Shown one piece after another: positions 1 to 9,200 of a DNA stretch of 60,645 nt. Under the pieces are notes generated by a model, which made no database searches, was not told the DNA's origin, and saw nothing but the letters and a program-made list of their open reading frames with translations. The stretch comes from Myxococcales bacterium (GTDB lineage Bacteria > Myxococcota > UBA4151): the NCBI GenBank assembly GCA_002696345.1, contig NZRT01000036.1, forward strand, positions 1 through 60,645, in the 5' to 3' direction. A program made the translations under genes and the position numbers. Position 1 is the stretch's first letter; each line of letters opens with the position of its first letter.

Positions 1-152
1 CCCTGGCTTTTGAGCTCGGCGAACACGTTTTCCTGCGCTCCGCGGCCTTCGAGGAAACGCGTGGCTTTTTTGATGGAGCAGCTCTTGTTGGCGATGACGC
101 ACTTGTAGGCGTATTCAAATTCCAGTGGCTCGAAAAGTATCCCCTTAATAGA
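1..152 (-). pseudogene. IS1380-like transposase C-terminal fragment (window edge)
   Basis: Read on the minus strand, bases 152 down to 3 form one open frame that begins directly after a TAG (155-153) and runs off the left edge. It contains VIANKSCSIKKATRFLEGRG followed by AQENVFAELKSQ. This matches the region around the last catalytic Glu of IS4/IS1380-type DDE transposases, where a GRGxQE...ELKS motif is typical. The stop just upstream means the piece visible here cannot be translated as part of a full enzyme, so it is a decayed or truncated copy. The rest lies outside the window. Family assignment is from motif recognition only. No terminal inverted repeat is visible on this side. Confidence 0.6.
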
Positions 153-304
153 CTATCGTAAGCATAGGGCACAGGAGAGATCACAAGTTCCGGAACACTG
201 AGCTTCAATTGAATCCCTACTTTCACACATTTTAACCAGTATCATAGTTTTCCTTCCACAATTCGTCCTACGCACTTACACTTTCCGGAAATAGAAGTAT
301 TCTT

Positions 305-2983
305 ATGACGATTCGCGTTACCAGCATCTCGATCTCCCTATCCCTCCTTTTCTCAATCGCTCCCAGCAGCTTCTCGCAAGAAGCGCCGGGCACGATGCTC
401 CTTCCGGAATCCGCCCTTCCGGCTTACGAGTCGGAAATCGATCACGCTCGGCTAATTCAGGACGATAAGATCGCCAGCTTCAAACTAGGCCAAGAAGTCT
501 ACCAGCAAGTTTGCCACAATTGCCATGGCGACATCAACTTGCCGGGATCCATTCCCAATTCCTTGCGATTCGCCGAGGGGGCGTTCCAGCACGGCAACGA
601 TCCCTACACCATGTATCAAACCATTACCCGCGGCTGGCGGCTGATGGCCCCGCAAACACAGTTGAGCCCCAGGGAGAAGTATTCAGTTATTCGCTATATA
701 AGGGAACATTTTATCGAAGAGCGCAATCCGGACCAGTTTTTTAGTATTACAGACGCCTATTTGTCCAATTTGCCCAAAGGAAATCAGCTTGGCCCGGAGC
801 CAACAAAGCGCGAACCATGGAAAGAGATGGACTACGGTCCCTTTCTAACCGGCACCTTTGAAATCGTGCCCGAGGAAACAGAGCTCTATCGCTGGCCGGA
901 AGGCAAGGACACGCGCGGCTATGTGGCCCCGGGAGCCAACATCGCCTTCAAAGCGATAGCCATTCGACTCGATCCTGGAGAAGGGGGCGTTTCTAAAGGG
1001 AACACCTGGTTGGCGTTCGAACATGATACTATGCGTGTTGCCGGGGTTTGGACAGGTGATGGCTTCACGGATTGGCAGGGAATCAACTTCGATCGCAAAC
1101 ATTGGTATTGGCCGCGCACACGCGGCAAGGTCCTCTATGAAACCGAGGATGTTCCTGGCTGGGCTAATCCCGAAACCGGCTCGTTCGACGATCAACGCCT
1201 GGTCGGCTTGGATGGCCGGCGCTTTGGGCCCTTGCCTCGCGAATGGACCCATTTCAAAGGGTTGTACCGGCACGCCAACCGTATTGTCATCGCTTATACA
1301 GTCGGAAAAACGGATGTACTGGAAAGCCACCTGCTAACGGGTTCGGGAGCGATTGCCCGAATCCTGAATGTCGGAAAATCGAATAAAGACCTGACTTTGC
1401 GGCTCGCGAACGAGGAGGCTGCCATGTCCGTTAAAGGGAGCGATCGTATCAAGCTCGCCAAACAGGACGGTTTTCTGACTGCCACAATTCCAGCCGATAC
1501 CACTCCTTTGAACGTCGCCTTCATTTCCGGTCCGGGATCCATTCAGACGGCTGATCTCGAGCTGGGCCCTCTCACCCAAGGCGGCCCATCGGAATGGCAG
1601 GAAAACGTTCCCTCTCCAATCGTTCGGGGAAATCAAGAAGGACCCTTCCAATGGGATAGTTTCACCCTTCCCTTAGCCAATCCGTGGAAAAGCTGGTTAC
1701 GAACGACGGGAGTCGACTTTTCCCCAGACGGGAAAACCGCCTACCTTTGCACTTGGGATGGCGATGTCTGGAGAGTTGAGGGACTCAATGACGAAGACGC
1801 GCTCAATGCGGAGTGGTATCGCATCGCAGCCGGCCTTTTCCAACCGCTCGGCATCAAGCTGGTCGATGGAGAGATCTTCGTGACCTGCCGTAACCAGCTG
1901 GTTCGCCTGCATGACCTGAACGGCGATGGAGAAATGGACTATCACGAGGCCTTTAACTCAGATCATCAAGTAACCCAGCACTTTCATGAATTCGCTATGG
2001 GGCTCCAAGTCGATGATCAGGGAAATTTCTATTACGCCAAGAGCGCTCGCCATGCCAGACCCCCGCTCGTCCCTCATCACGGCACGTTGCTCAAGGTAAG
2101 CCGCGATGGGGAGAGCACTGAAATTCAAGCCAACGGATTTCGCGCCGCCAACGGCGTCTGCATCAACCCTGATGGGTCCTTCATCGTAACCGATCAAGAG
2201 GGGCATTGGAATCCCATGAATCGCCTGAACTGGGTCTACCCTGACGGCCGGTTTTACGGCAACATGTGGAGCTACGGGGCTCCCGATGATAGCTCCGATT
2301 CGGCCATGGAAAAGCCTTTGGCCTGGGTCGACAAAGGCTTCGACCGCTCTCCTTCCGAACTGCTGTGGGTAGACAGCGAGGGCTGGGGCCCTCTCGATGG
2401 CAAACTTCTGAATCTATCCTACGGCCACGGTCGCCTGGAAATCGTTCCCCACGAAATCGTCAATGGGCAACCGCAAGGCGGGCTTTGCCGCCTGCCCATT
2501 CCCGATTTTCCCACCGGCACGATGCGGGGACGCTTCCATCCGGATAACGGGCACCTATACCTTTGCGGCATGTCCGCCTGGGGGACGGCTCAACTGCACC
2601 AAGCTGGAGGATTCTACCGCATCCGTAAGACGGATGCGCCAGCTCATTTGCCCATCGGACTACGGGTCAGTGAAGGTGAGATCGAAATCGAGTTTTCCGA
2701 TCCTCTCGCCCAACAATCGGCTCAGCTGATCCGGGATTCCATCATCGTCCGAACCTGGGCCCTAGAGCGATCCGCGAGCTACGGCTCGGCCCACTACGAT
2801 AAAAAGCAAATCGAAATCGCCAGCGCCAGCCTATCGGCCCAAGGAAGAATTCTCCGCTTGAAGATCCCCGACCTCGAACCGGTCTGGCAAATGTCTATCA
2901 AGTATTTCCTAAAAGGCGCCAATGGTGAACCCGTTGAAGGCGAAATCCAAAACACCATCCACGAAATCGGCCGAAATCGATAG
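305..2983 (+). CDS. Secreted c-type cytochrome with DUF6797 and beta-propeller-like domain
   Basis: 892-residue exported protein. Residues 1-25 are a Sec signal peptide ending near SFSQ. A single covalent heme motif, CHNCH, lies at residue 70 within a cytochrome c fold of about 100 residues. From about residue 175 comes a DUF6797-type domain with YGPFLTGTF, AIRLDPGEGGVSKG and TWLAFEHDTMRVAGVWTG. From about residue 450 there is a sugar-dehydrogenase-like beta-propeller (GVDFSPDGKTAYLCTWDGD, NGVCINPDGSFIVTDQEG). The combination is common in Opitutae-type Verrucomicrobia and probably oxidises an unknown periplasmic substrate with electrons passing to the heme. ATG at 305 is chosen because the signal peptide starts there. 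The substrate is unknown. Confidence 0.85.
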   Translation: MTIRVTSISISLSLLFSIAPSSFSQEAPGTMLLPESALPAYESEIDHARLIQDDKIASFKLGQEVYQQVCHNCHGDINLPGSIPNSLRFAEGAFQHGNDPYTMYQTITRGWRLMAPQTQLSPREKYSVIRYIREHFIEERNPDQFFSITDAYLSNLPKGNQLGPEPTKREPWKEMDYGPFLTGTFEIVPEETELYRWPEGKDTRGYVAPGANIAFKAIAIRLDPGEGGVSKGNTWLAFEHDTMRVAGVWTGDGFTDWQGINFDRKHWYWPRTRGKVLYETEDVPGWANPETGSFDDQRLVGLDGRRFGPLPREWTHFKGLYRHANRIVIAYTVGKTDVLESHLLTGSGAIARILNVGKSNKDLTLRLANEEAAMSVKGSDRIKLAKQDGFLTATIPADTTPLNVAFISGPGSIQTADLELGPLTQGGPSEWQENVPSPIVRGNQEGPFQWDSFTLPLANPWKSWLRTTGVDFSPDGKTAYLCTWDGDVWRVEGLNDEDALNAEWYRIAAGLFQPLGIKLVDGEIFVTCRNQLVRLHDLNGDGEMDYHEAFNSDHQVTQHFHEFAMGLQVDDQGNFYYAKSARHARPPLVPHHGTLLKVSRDGESTEIQANGFRAANGVCINPDGSFIVTDQEGHWNPMNRLNWVYPDGRFYGNMWSYGAPDDSSDSAMEKPLAWVDKGFDRSPSELLWVDSEGWGPLDGKLLNLSYGHGRLEIVPHEIVNGQPQGGLCRLPIPDFPTGTMRGRFHPDNGHLYLCGMSAWGTAQLHQAGGFYRIRKTDAPAHLPIGLRVSEGEIEIEFSDPLAQQSAQLIRDSIIVRTWALERSASYGSAHYDKKQIEIASASLSAQGRILRLKIPDLEPVWQMSIKYFLKGANGEPVEGEIQNTIHEIGRNR

Positions 2984-3021
2984 ATTCGCAGCAACCGCCT
3001 CGTCCCGCAAGGCCGCTAAAA

Positions 3022-3065
3022 GTAGAACAGGCATTCTGCCTGTTTTCCACACAGGCTAGAAGCCC
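3022..3065 (+). repeat. Hairpin repeat family B, copy 1
   Basis: 44-bp element made of a near-perfect hairpin (AACAGGCATTCTGCCTGTT) followed by a GGCTAGAAGCC-type palindrome. Its reverse complement recurs at 4797-4840 with 38 of 44 positions identical by eye. The two copies are inverted and bracket the sulfatase gene at 3266-4792. It has the form of a REP-like element. It begins 39 bp after the stop of the DUF6797 gene and could end that transcript, but no T-run follows. Confidence 0.75.
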
Positions 3066-3083
3066 TTGCACCTACTAAAGCCC

Positions 3084-3102
3084 ATGAAACGACCACTCCT
3101 AA
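3084..3102 (+). repeat. Duplicate of the sulfatase start region
   Basis: ATGAAACGACCACTCCTAA repeats the first 19 bases of the sulfatase gene at 3266 (ATGAAAAGACCACTCTTAA) with two mismatches. Translated, both begin MKRPLL. This upstream copy runs only a short way before a stop, so it is a scar of a duplication or insertion, with the family A hairpin (3177-3251) lying between the two copies. Confidence 0.55.
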
Positions 3103-3176
3103 TTTCTCCTCAGACTCACCTATACCGACTGTTGTTAGGGTGCACACAATTCTGAGCGAAATTCAGTTTTATCAAA

Positions 3177-3251
3177 GGTAGGGCCGCTTGTCCTCAAGCG
3201 GCTGCATCAATATTAACAATCTTCGGTTGCTTGAGGACAAACAACCCTACC
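3177..3251. repeat. Dimeric hairpin repeat family A, copy 1 (5' leader)
   Basis: 75-bp imperfect inverted repeat opening GGTAGGGCCGCTTGTCCTC and closing with GGACAAACAACCCTACC. The left arm is itself a hairpin (GCCGCTT, loop GTCCTC, AAGCGGC). Related copies lie at 9701-9778 and 41770-41843. It ends 14 bases before the ATG at 3266 and so probably lies in that gene's 5' untranslated leader. Confidence 0.85.
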
Positions 3252-3265
3252 TATTATCAGCCTCA

Positions 3266-4792
3266 ATGAAAAGACCACTCTTAACGTTCACCATCCTTCT
3301 AGCTCTCCTAGCTACTCCGCTTTTAGCGGAAAACGAAAAGCGGCCGAACATTCTCTTTATCATGTCGGACGATCATGCCGCCCATGCCATCAGCGCCTAT
3401 GGCGGGCGCCTGGCCGAAGTCGCTCCTACACCCCATTTGGATCGCCTGGCAAGTGAAGGCATGCGCTTCGCCAATGCCTTTGTCACCAACTCGATTTGCA
3501 CGCCTAGCCGAGCGGTCATTTGGACCGGCAAGTATTCGCACGTAAACGGGGTCTACAAATTCACCGGACTCGACCAAAGCCAGCCCACCCTACCCAAATA
3601 CATGCAGGCCCACGGCTACCAAACGGGTTTTGTAGGTAAATATCACCTACATACGAATCCTGTGGGCTTCGAACACTGGTCCATCTTGCCCGGGCAAGGC
3701 AAGTATCACGATACGGCCTTCGTTGAGATGGGCGATGAGCATGCTTCCGGCGTGGTCCGCCAAGGAAAGCAAACACCTAATCCTGGATGGCACAGCACGG
3801 ATATAATCACTAAGAAAGCCATGGACTGGTTCGAAGATGTCCGGGATCCCGATAGGCCTTTTTTCTACATGCTCCACTACAAAGCGCCACACGATCTGTG
3901 GGAGCACGCCCATCGCTACAACGACTACCTGGCCGACGTAGAAATCCCCGAGCCGGAAACGCTCTTCGATCACGGTTCAGGCCGATCGCCCGCCCTCGAC
4001 CAGAGCACGCAAGAGATTGGGGGCCGTTCCCACCACACGCAGTTCACGCCCGAAATCAAGGACATGCCCATAAGCGATGCCAAGCGTCGCTCAGTCTACC
4101 AGGAATACATGAAACGCTACCTGCGCTGCGTTAAAGGAATCGACGACAACATTGGGAAAGTGCTCGATTATTTGGATACATCGGGACTAGCGGAAAACAC
4201 GGTCGTTATCTACACATCCGACCAAGGATTCTTTCTCGGTGAACATGGTCTCTACGACAAGCGGTTGATTCACGAGCCGTCGCTACGCATACCGCTAATT
4301 GTTCGCTGGCCCGGCGTCATCGAAGCGGGAACGGTTAACTTCGATCTTACTTTAAACCTCGATTATCCGGAAACCCTGCTGGATATCGCAGGCCACCCCA
4401 TCCCGGAAGACATGCAAGGATGCAGCCTCACTCCCCTTTTGCGCGGCGAATTCGTCCCAGATTGGCGGCAATCCTTTTACTATCGCTATTACTACTCCCA
4501 CTTCGATACGCCCAGCCATTATGGTCTTCGCACGCAAAATGAAAAACTGGTCTACTACGACACTCGCGATGAGTGGGAGCTTTACGATCTGAGAAACGAC
4601 CCAACGGAGGTCAGCAATCTGGCTAGCAATCCCGAATGGTCCGATAAAATGGCGGCCCTCCAAGAGGAACTATACTCTCTTCAGTCCTCGCTCGGCGACG
4701 ACCCAGCCGACAACGGCGACAACCCCCGCACGGGCAACCCCACCCTCGACAAGCTAGAAGCCGAACGGGCCGCCCGGAGAGCAAGACAGTAG
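3266..4792 (+). CDS. Type I sulfatase (N-acetylglucosamine-6-sulfatase-like)
   Basis: Exported sulfatase of about 508 residues. The ATG at 3266 is preferred over an upstream in-frame start at 3188, because MKRPLLTFTILLALLATPLL is a clean Sec signal and the upstream 26 codons fall inside hairpin family A. The metal-binding DD of NILFIMSDDHAAH comes at residues 31-42. Cys78 of CTPSR is the residue converted to formylglycine. GKYHLH and SDQGFFLGEHGLYDKR supply further active-site residues. The fold and the GEHGLYDK motif resemble GlcNAc-6-O-sulfatase-like subfamilies, and the gene is paralogous to the sulfatase at 38653. It should hydrolyse sulfate esters of a polysaccharide in the periplasm or outside the cell. 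It is flanked by inverted family B repeats. Confidence 0.93.
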   Translation: MKRPLLTFTILLALLATPLLAENEKRPNILFIMSDDHAAHAISAYGGRLAEVAPTPHLDRLASEGMRFANAFVTNSICTPSRAVIWTGKYSHVNGVYKFTGLDQSQPTLPKYMQAHGYQTGFVGKYHLHTNPVGFEHWSILPGQGKYHDTAFVEMGDEHASGVVRQGKQTPNPGWHSTDIITKKAMDWFEDVRDPDRPFFYMLHYKAPHDLWEHAHRYNDYLADVEIPEPETLFDHGSGRSPALDQSTQEIGGRSHHTQFTPEIKDMPISDAKRRSVYQEYMKRYLRCVKGIDDNIGKVLDYLDTSGLAENTVVIYTSDQGFFLGEHGLYDKRLIHEPSLRIPLIVRWPGVIEAGTVNFDLTLNLDYPETLLDIAGHPIPEDMQGCSLTPLLRGEFVPDWRQSFYYRYYYSHFDTPSHYGLRTQNEKLVYYDTRDEWELYDLRNDPTEVSNLASNPEWSDKMAALQEELYSLQSSLGDDPADNGDNPRTGNPTLDKLEAERAARRARQ

Positions 4793-4796
4793 CGCA

Positions 4797-4840
4797 GGGC
4801 TACAAGCCCGCGTGGAAAACAGGCAGGATGTCTGTTCTAC
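4797..4840 (-). repeat. Hairpin repeat family B, copy 2 (inverted)
   Basis: Reverse-complement partner of 3022-3065 (38 of 44 identical). It begins 4 bp after the TAG of the sulfatase gene. It contains the palindromes GGGCTACAAGCCC and AACAGGCAGGATGTCTGTT and could act as a transcript-end hairpin, although no clear T-run follows it. Confidence 0.75.
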
Positions 4841-4990
4841 TCTATGCGAATACCCCCCGCCTTGCGAATAGCCATATGTTGACAGTAAGCCCGCTCTCTG
4901 CATAGGTATGATCCCGATCTTCTCCTCGCGGATCACGACTTGAACGGAAACGAGGATTGCGGATCAACTTAGCCACCACCTGAAACCGAT

Positions 4991-6253
4991 ATGATCGACC
5001 GTCGCCACTTTCTCAAGTCCCTAGGCATAGGCCTTGCATTGCCTGCCCTGGAGTCGGTCCAGCCGGTTTTTGCCAAGGCGGCTGTAAAAGCAGCTCCAGT
5101 TAAGCGGCTGGTCACCATCGGGACCTACCTCGGTTTCCACACGCCCAGCTGGTTTCCCAAGGAGACTGGCTCTCGCTACGCAATTTCGCCAGTTCTCAAG
5201 CCCATCGAGGACTTGAGGGAAGATTTCACCCTCTTTTCCGGACTCGATCACCGGGCTCCGAACGGGCACAAGAATTGGAAAAACTACCTTACCGGAAAAG
5301 GGACCCCCAGCGTTTCCTTCGACCAAATCGTCGCCAAATCGATCGGTCATCAAACCCGTTTCGAATCGCTTCAGGTCACCTGCGGGACGCCTCCGGTAAA
5401 CGGTTATATGAGCTACACCAAAGAGGGCATTATGCTTCCCGCGATTGGTCGCCCGAGTGTTCTGTTCAGCAAGCTCTTCAGCTCTGATTCGGATAAGGCC
5501 CGAATGAAATACCTCTTGGAGAGCGGTGGCAGCGTGCTGGATTTGGTAATGGATGAAGCCAGGTCGCTCGAACGTCGCGTCACTACGCGGGATCGCGAAA
5601 AGCTAGGCGAGTATTTCACGTCGGTAAGAGATGTGGAGCAGCAAATCCAAAAGCAAAGTCAATGGCTGGAAAAGCCTTCCCCAAAAATCGAATACCCGCT
5701 TCCCGAGTTCGACCCGGTCGCCCCCGATCTTTCTTTGGAATGCGAGTCCATCATGTACGACCTCATTACATTGGCCCTGGAGACGGATTCCACGCGGGTC
5801 ATTTCTTTCCTCGTTCCGGGGTCAGGTCAGGTATTTACGATCAACGGGCAACTTCTCAGCGCCGGATATCACGGCTTATCCCACCATGGCAACGATCCTG
5901 GGAAGATCGCCGAGTACAATCTTGTTGGGACAGAACATGTCGAGCGTTTCGGAAAGTTTCTCCGTCAGTTGAAGGAACGTAAGGATCCCGATGGGCGCGC
6001 CCTAATCGATACAACAGGAATACTTTACGGAAGTGGTATGGGCAACGCCAATACACACAATAACAGTCACCTTCCTGTCCTGGTAGCCGGCGGGCCGTAC
6101 AAGCACGGGTCCCATCAAGCTATTAATCGGAACAACCCCTCGGATACGACTCCGCTAATGGGCGATCTCTTCCTTACCCTGATGCAGTCGATGGGTCTCG
6201 AAACGGATCGTTTCGCTAACGCGAAGCGGAACATGAACGACTATCTGCTTTAA
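4991..6253 (+). CDS. DUF1552 family Tat-exported protein
   Basis: 420-residue protein of the DUF1552 family (PF07586), found mainly in Planctomycetes, Verrucomicrobia and some myxobacteria. It opens with a twin-arginine signal, DRRHFLKSLGIGLALPALES, so it is exported folded. Typical family features are VTIGTYLGFHTPSWFPKETG near the N-terminus, the LFSGLDHR and NGHKNW segments, a DEARSL-containing helix, and LLYGS-type text near the C-terminus (ILYGSGMGNANTHNNSHLP). Its stop overlaps the ATG of the DUF1592 cytochrome by one base (TAATG), so the two are translationally coupled and probably act together. The biochemical role of the family is unknown. Confidence 0.92.
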   Translation: MIDRRHFLKSLGIGLALPALESVQPVFAKAAVKAAPVKRLVTIGTYLGFHTPSWFPKETGSRYAISPVLKPIEDLREDFTLFSGLDHRAPNGHKNWKNYLTGKGTPSVSFDQIVAKSIGHQTRFESLQVTCGTPPVNGYMSYTKEGIMLPAIGRPSVLFSKLFSSDSDKARMKYLLESGGSVLDLVMDEARSLERRVTTRDREKLGEYFTSVRDVEQQIQKQSQWLEKPSPKIEYPLPEFDPVAPDLSLECESIMYDLITLALETDSTRVISFLVPGSGQVFTINGQLLSAGYHGLSHHGNDPGKIAEYNLVGTEHVERFGKFLRQLKERKDPDGRALIDTTGILYGSGMGNANTHNNSHLPVLVAGGPYKHGSHQAINRNNPSDTTPLMGDLFLTLMQSMGLETDRFANAKRNMNDYLL

Positions 6254-9200
6254 TGGTTCGCCAAATCGCTTGTCTTACCGCAGCGATTACGAGCATTGCT
6301 GCTATACCCCATTCGACGCTGGCAAACCCGGAAGTCGAGACCTTTAGCGAACCTATTCCGGAAGCAGCCGATGGCTTCCTGGTCGACTATTGCCTCAATT
6401 GCCATGACGAGATCGAACGCAAGGGTGATCTCAGCCTGGACTTCATGGAGATCGACTGGAGCGATCACCAAGCGAAGACAACTTGGAGCAAGGTCCACGA
6501 AATGCTCGAGAAAGGGGAAATGCCCCCGAAGGAGGAGAAGCAGCCAACAGCGGTCGAACGTCAGGCGATGCTCAGCTGGCTGGATACCACACTGAGCCAG
6601 CGCGATCCGCCAGGAGGGACCGTCTTGAGGCGGCTCAACCGCGAGGAGTACGAGAATACGGTTCGCGACATTCTAGGGATACCCTTCAGCGCTCCAGAGA
6701 GCTTTCCATCCGATCTGGAATACCATGGATTCGACAATGTCGGCGAAGGGCTCGTGCTTTCTCCTCCACTCATGGCCCAGTACTTCGAGATTGCGACCAC
6801 TGCGGCAGACCTTCTCATCCCGCCGCTGAAGGAAGAAAAAGTCGTTCCTAGCGAAACCACGATCATCGGCCCCAACGACTTCACCCTCAATTTCACGACC
6901 GGACACCCAATCGACGGAGTCCTGCGAATGAACAGCTCCTCCGACCCATTGGCTCGAGGTTCGGTTTGGCCCAATCGCTTCGAGGCGAAATCGACGGGTC
7001 GCTACGCTGTGACGATGGAACTATCCTCATACCGACCCGAGGAAGGGCATTTTCCCATCGTCAAACTATTAGCGTTCACAGCCAACGGAAACAGCTTCAC
7101 CCGAACTTCTACGCTTCATGAGCTAGCCGAGATTCGCGTCTCAGGAGAAACGGCTGACACCTATCGCGCTGAGGTCGACCTGCAAAAAGGGGAAACGATT
7201 GTCGTTCACTACGACAATGCCTCGCTCAGCGCGGACCAGAGTACGGAACGGCTCGCCGAGCACCTGCTAGAAATTTTCAGAGCTGATCCCAAGCTGGGAG
7301 CCGCTTGGAAAACCGCTGGCTACCAACGATCCGATCGCGGGTGGTCCTGGTGGGACCGTATCCAGAAAATCAAGAATCAGCCTGGTTTCTCTACAGAGAA
7401 ATTCGATCCGGAATCCGAGGAGACTAAGGAATTCGCCCTTAAAATGGCTCGCACTGGAGTGAACCTTTTCGAGACCATGTGCTGTTATCGCTTCTTTGCA
7501 GGTCCCGGCCTAGACATCCACGAGCTATCGGTAACGGGGCCCTTGCCGGCAGAGAAAAAGTCGATCGACCTAACTCCTTCGGATTTCACTTCATTAGATG
7601 CTTCCGGGACCTTAACCCGAGAGCGACTCTACCGACTGATCTCATCCCGAAACACGGTCGCCGGAAGCGCGGTCTGGCCATCACGGTTCGAGGCCAAAGT
7701 AAGCGGTGTTTACCGTATTCGATTCGATGCCACAACCTTTCAGAACTCAAATGCGATTTACGATATAGGCGATAACCCGTTTCTCATCGAGCTCCATGCT
7801 CGCAGGAACTCTGCCGATCCCTATGAACTAGTCGATTCGATGCGCAAGCTGGCTGAATTCAGCTTGTTGCCAAAGCTCGAGCAAGCCCAAGTCTACGAAA
7901 CGGATGTGGTATTGGAAAAAGGCGAGACGATCGCCTTTCGTTGGGGCAACAGCCCACTCTATTCAGAACCAGGCAACCGCTTTTATTCGCCGGACGCTTT
8001 CAGCAGGCTAGTGGAAGATAGACGCATCCTGGCTGCCTATAGAAAATTGGGGCGAGCTCGAGAACTGACGCCGTCGCAATATTACGAGGCGGTTATTGAC
8101 CTGGCGAATAGCAAATCTCTGGATACGAACGAATCAAACTCGCAGAAAACACCCGACTTAGCCGCGCCCGCTGTTCACAATCAGTTCGCTCGCATCGCCC
8201 GCCAAGACATGATCCGCCATGGACCGGCGTTGGATATCGGGAACGCCGAGATCATAGGCCCGGTTCGGTTGGTCGAAGACAATGAAATGCGGGAGCAGCG
8301 CCTCCGAACCGCTCGTTTCATGGGACATCGGCAAGGTCGCAATGACGAAGCGTACGCGACAGCAATTCTGCAGCCCTTTCTGGAAAAGGCTTTCAGGCGC
8401 CCAACCACCAGTGAGCAGGTTTCCAACTACGTTAAGGTGGCTCTCAAACATACTGCCGAAGGAAATCGTTTTGAGGATGGCATCCACTTGGCAATACGGG
8501 CAGCCCTGTGTTCGCCAAAGTTCATTTATCGCGGCCTGGACGCGGGAGAGCTGGATGACTACGATCTCGCTAGCCGTTTGAGCTATTTTCTGACGAGCTC
8601 GCCACCGGACAAGAAGCTACTGAAGCTGGCATCAGCCGGGTCCCTGTCGGATCCTGAAACGCTCGCCACGGAGACACGACGCCTCATGGCCAGCAAGCGC
8701 GTGAAAAACTTTATCGACTCCTTCGCTGGCCAATGGCTCGATCTGCGGGTTCTCCCAGACATCATGCCCGATCCCCGCTTGATAAATTGGAACGACAACT
8801 ACCTCAACGCTATTACTGACGAAACTGAGATGTTCATCGCGGAGATCCTACGGGAGAATCATACTTTGGATACATTCATCGATCCGGATTTCACCTACAT
8901 GAATCGCTTCAATGCTCGGCTGTACGATTATCCATTCGATGGAAACAACGCCATGAAGCGAGTATCTATCAAACGAGGTTCCAGATACGGCGGAATCCTA
9001 GGACAGGCCAGTGTGATGATGGCCACCGCGAACGGGGTGGATACCCAACCTGTCCTTCGTGGAGTTTGGTTGCTAGAGAATGTCCTGGGCGACCCTCCGT
9101 CCGAACCGCCACCCAACGTTCCAGCTGTCGAACCCGATACCAGCGGCGCCAAGACGATTCGCGAATTGCTAGAACGCCATCAAGCGGATGCTAGCTGCGC

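Noticed and set aside
845-1330. Long antisense ORF inside the DUF6797 cytochrome gene (161 codons)
   Set aside because: No domain or signal; the opposite frame is a clear coding gene with heme and DUF6797 motifs. It is a shadow frame, as are the similar antisense ORFs at 10801-11319, 21016-21600, 23990-24703, 26802-27359 and 46453-47364.
3188-3265. Upstream in-frame start of the sulfatase at 3188
   Set aside because: The added 26 codons lie in the hairpin repeat and would bury the signal peptide; ATG 3266 is the better start.
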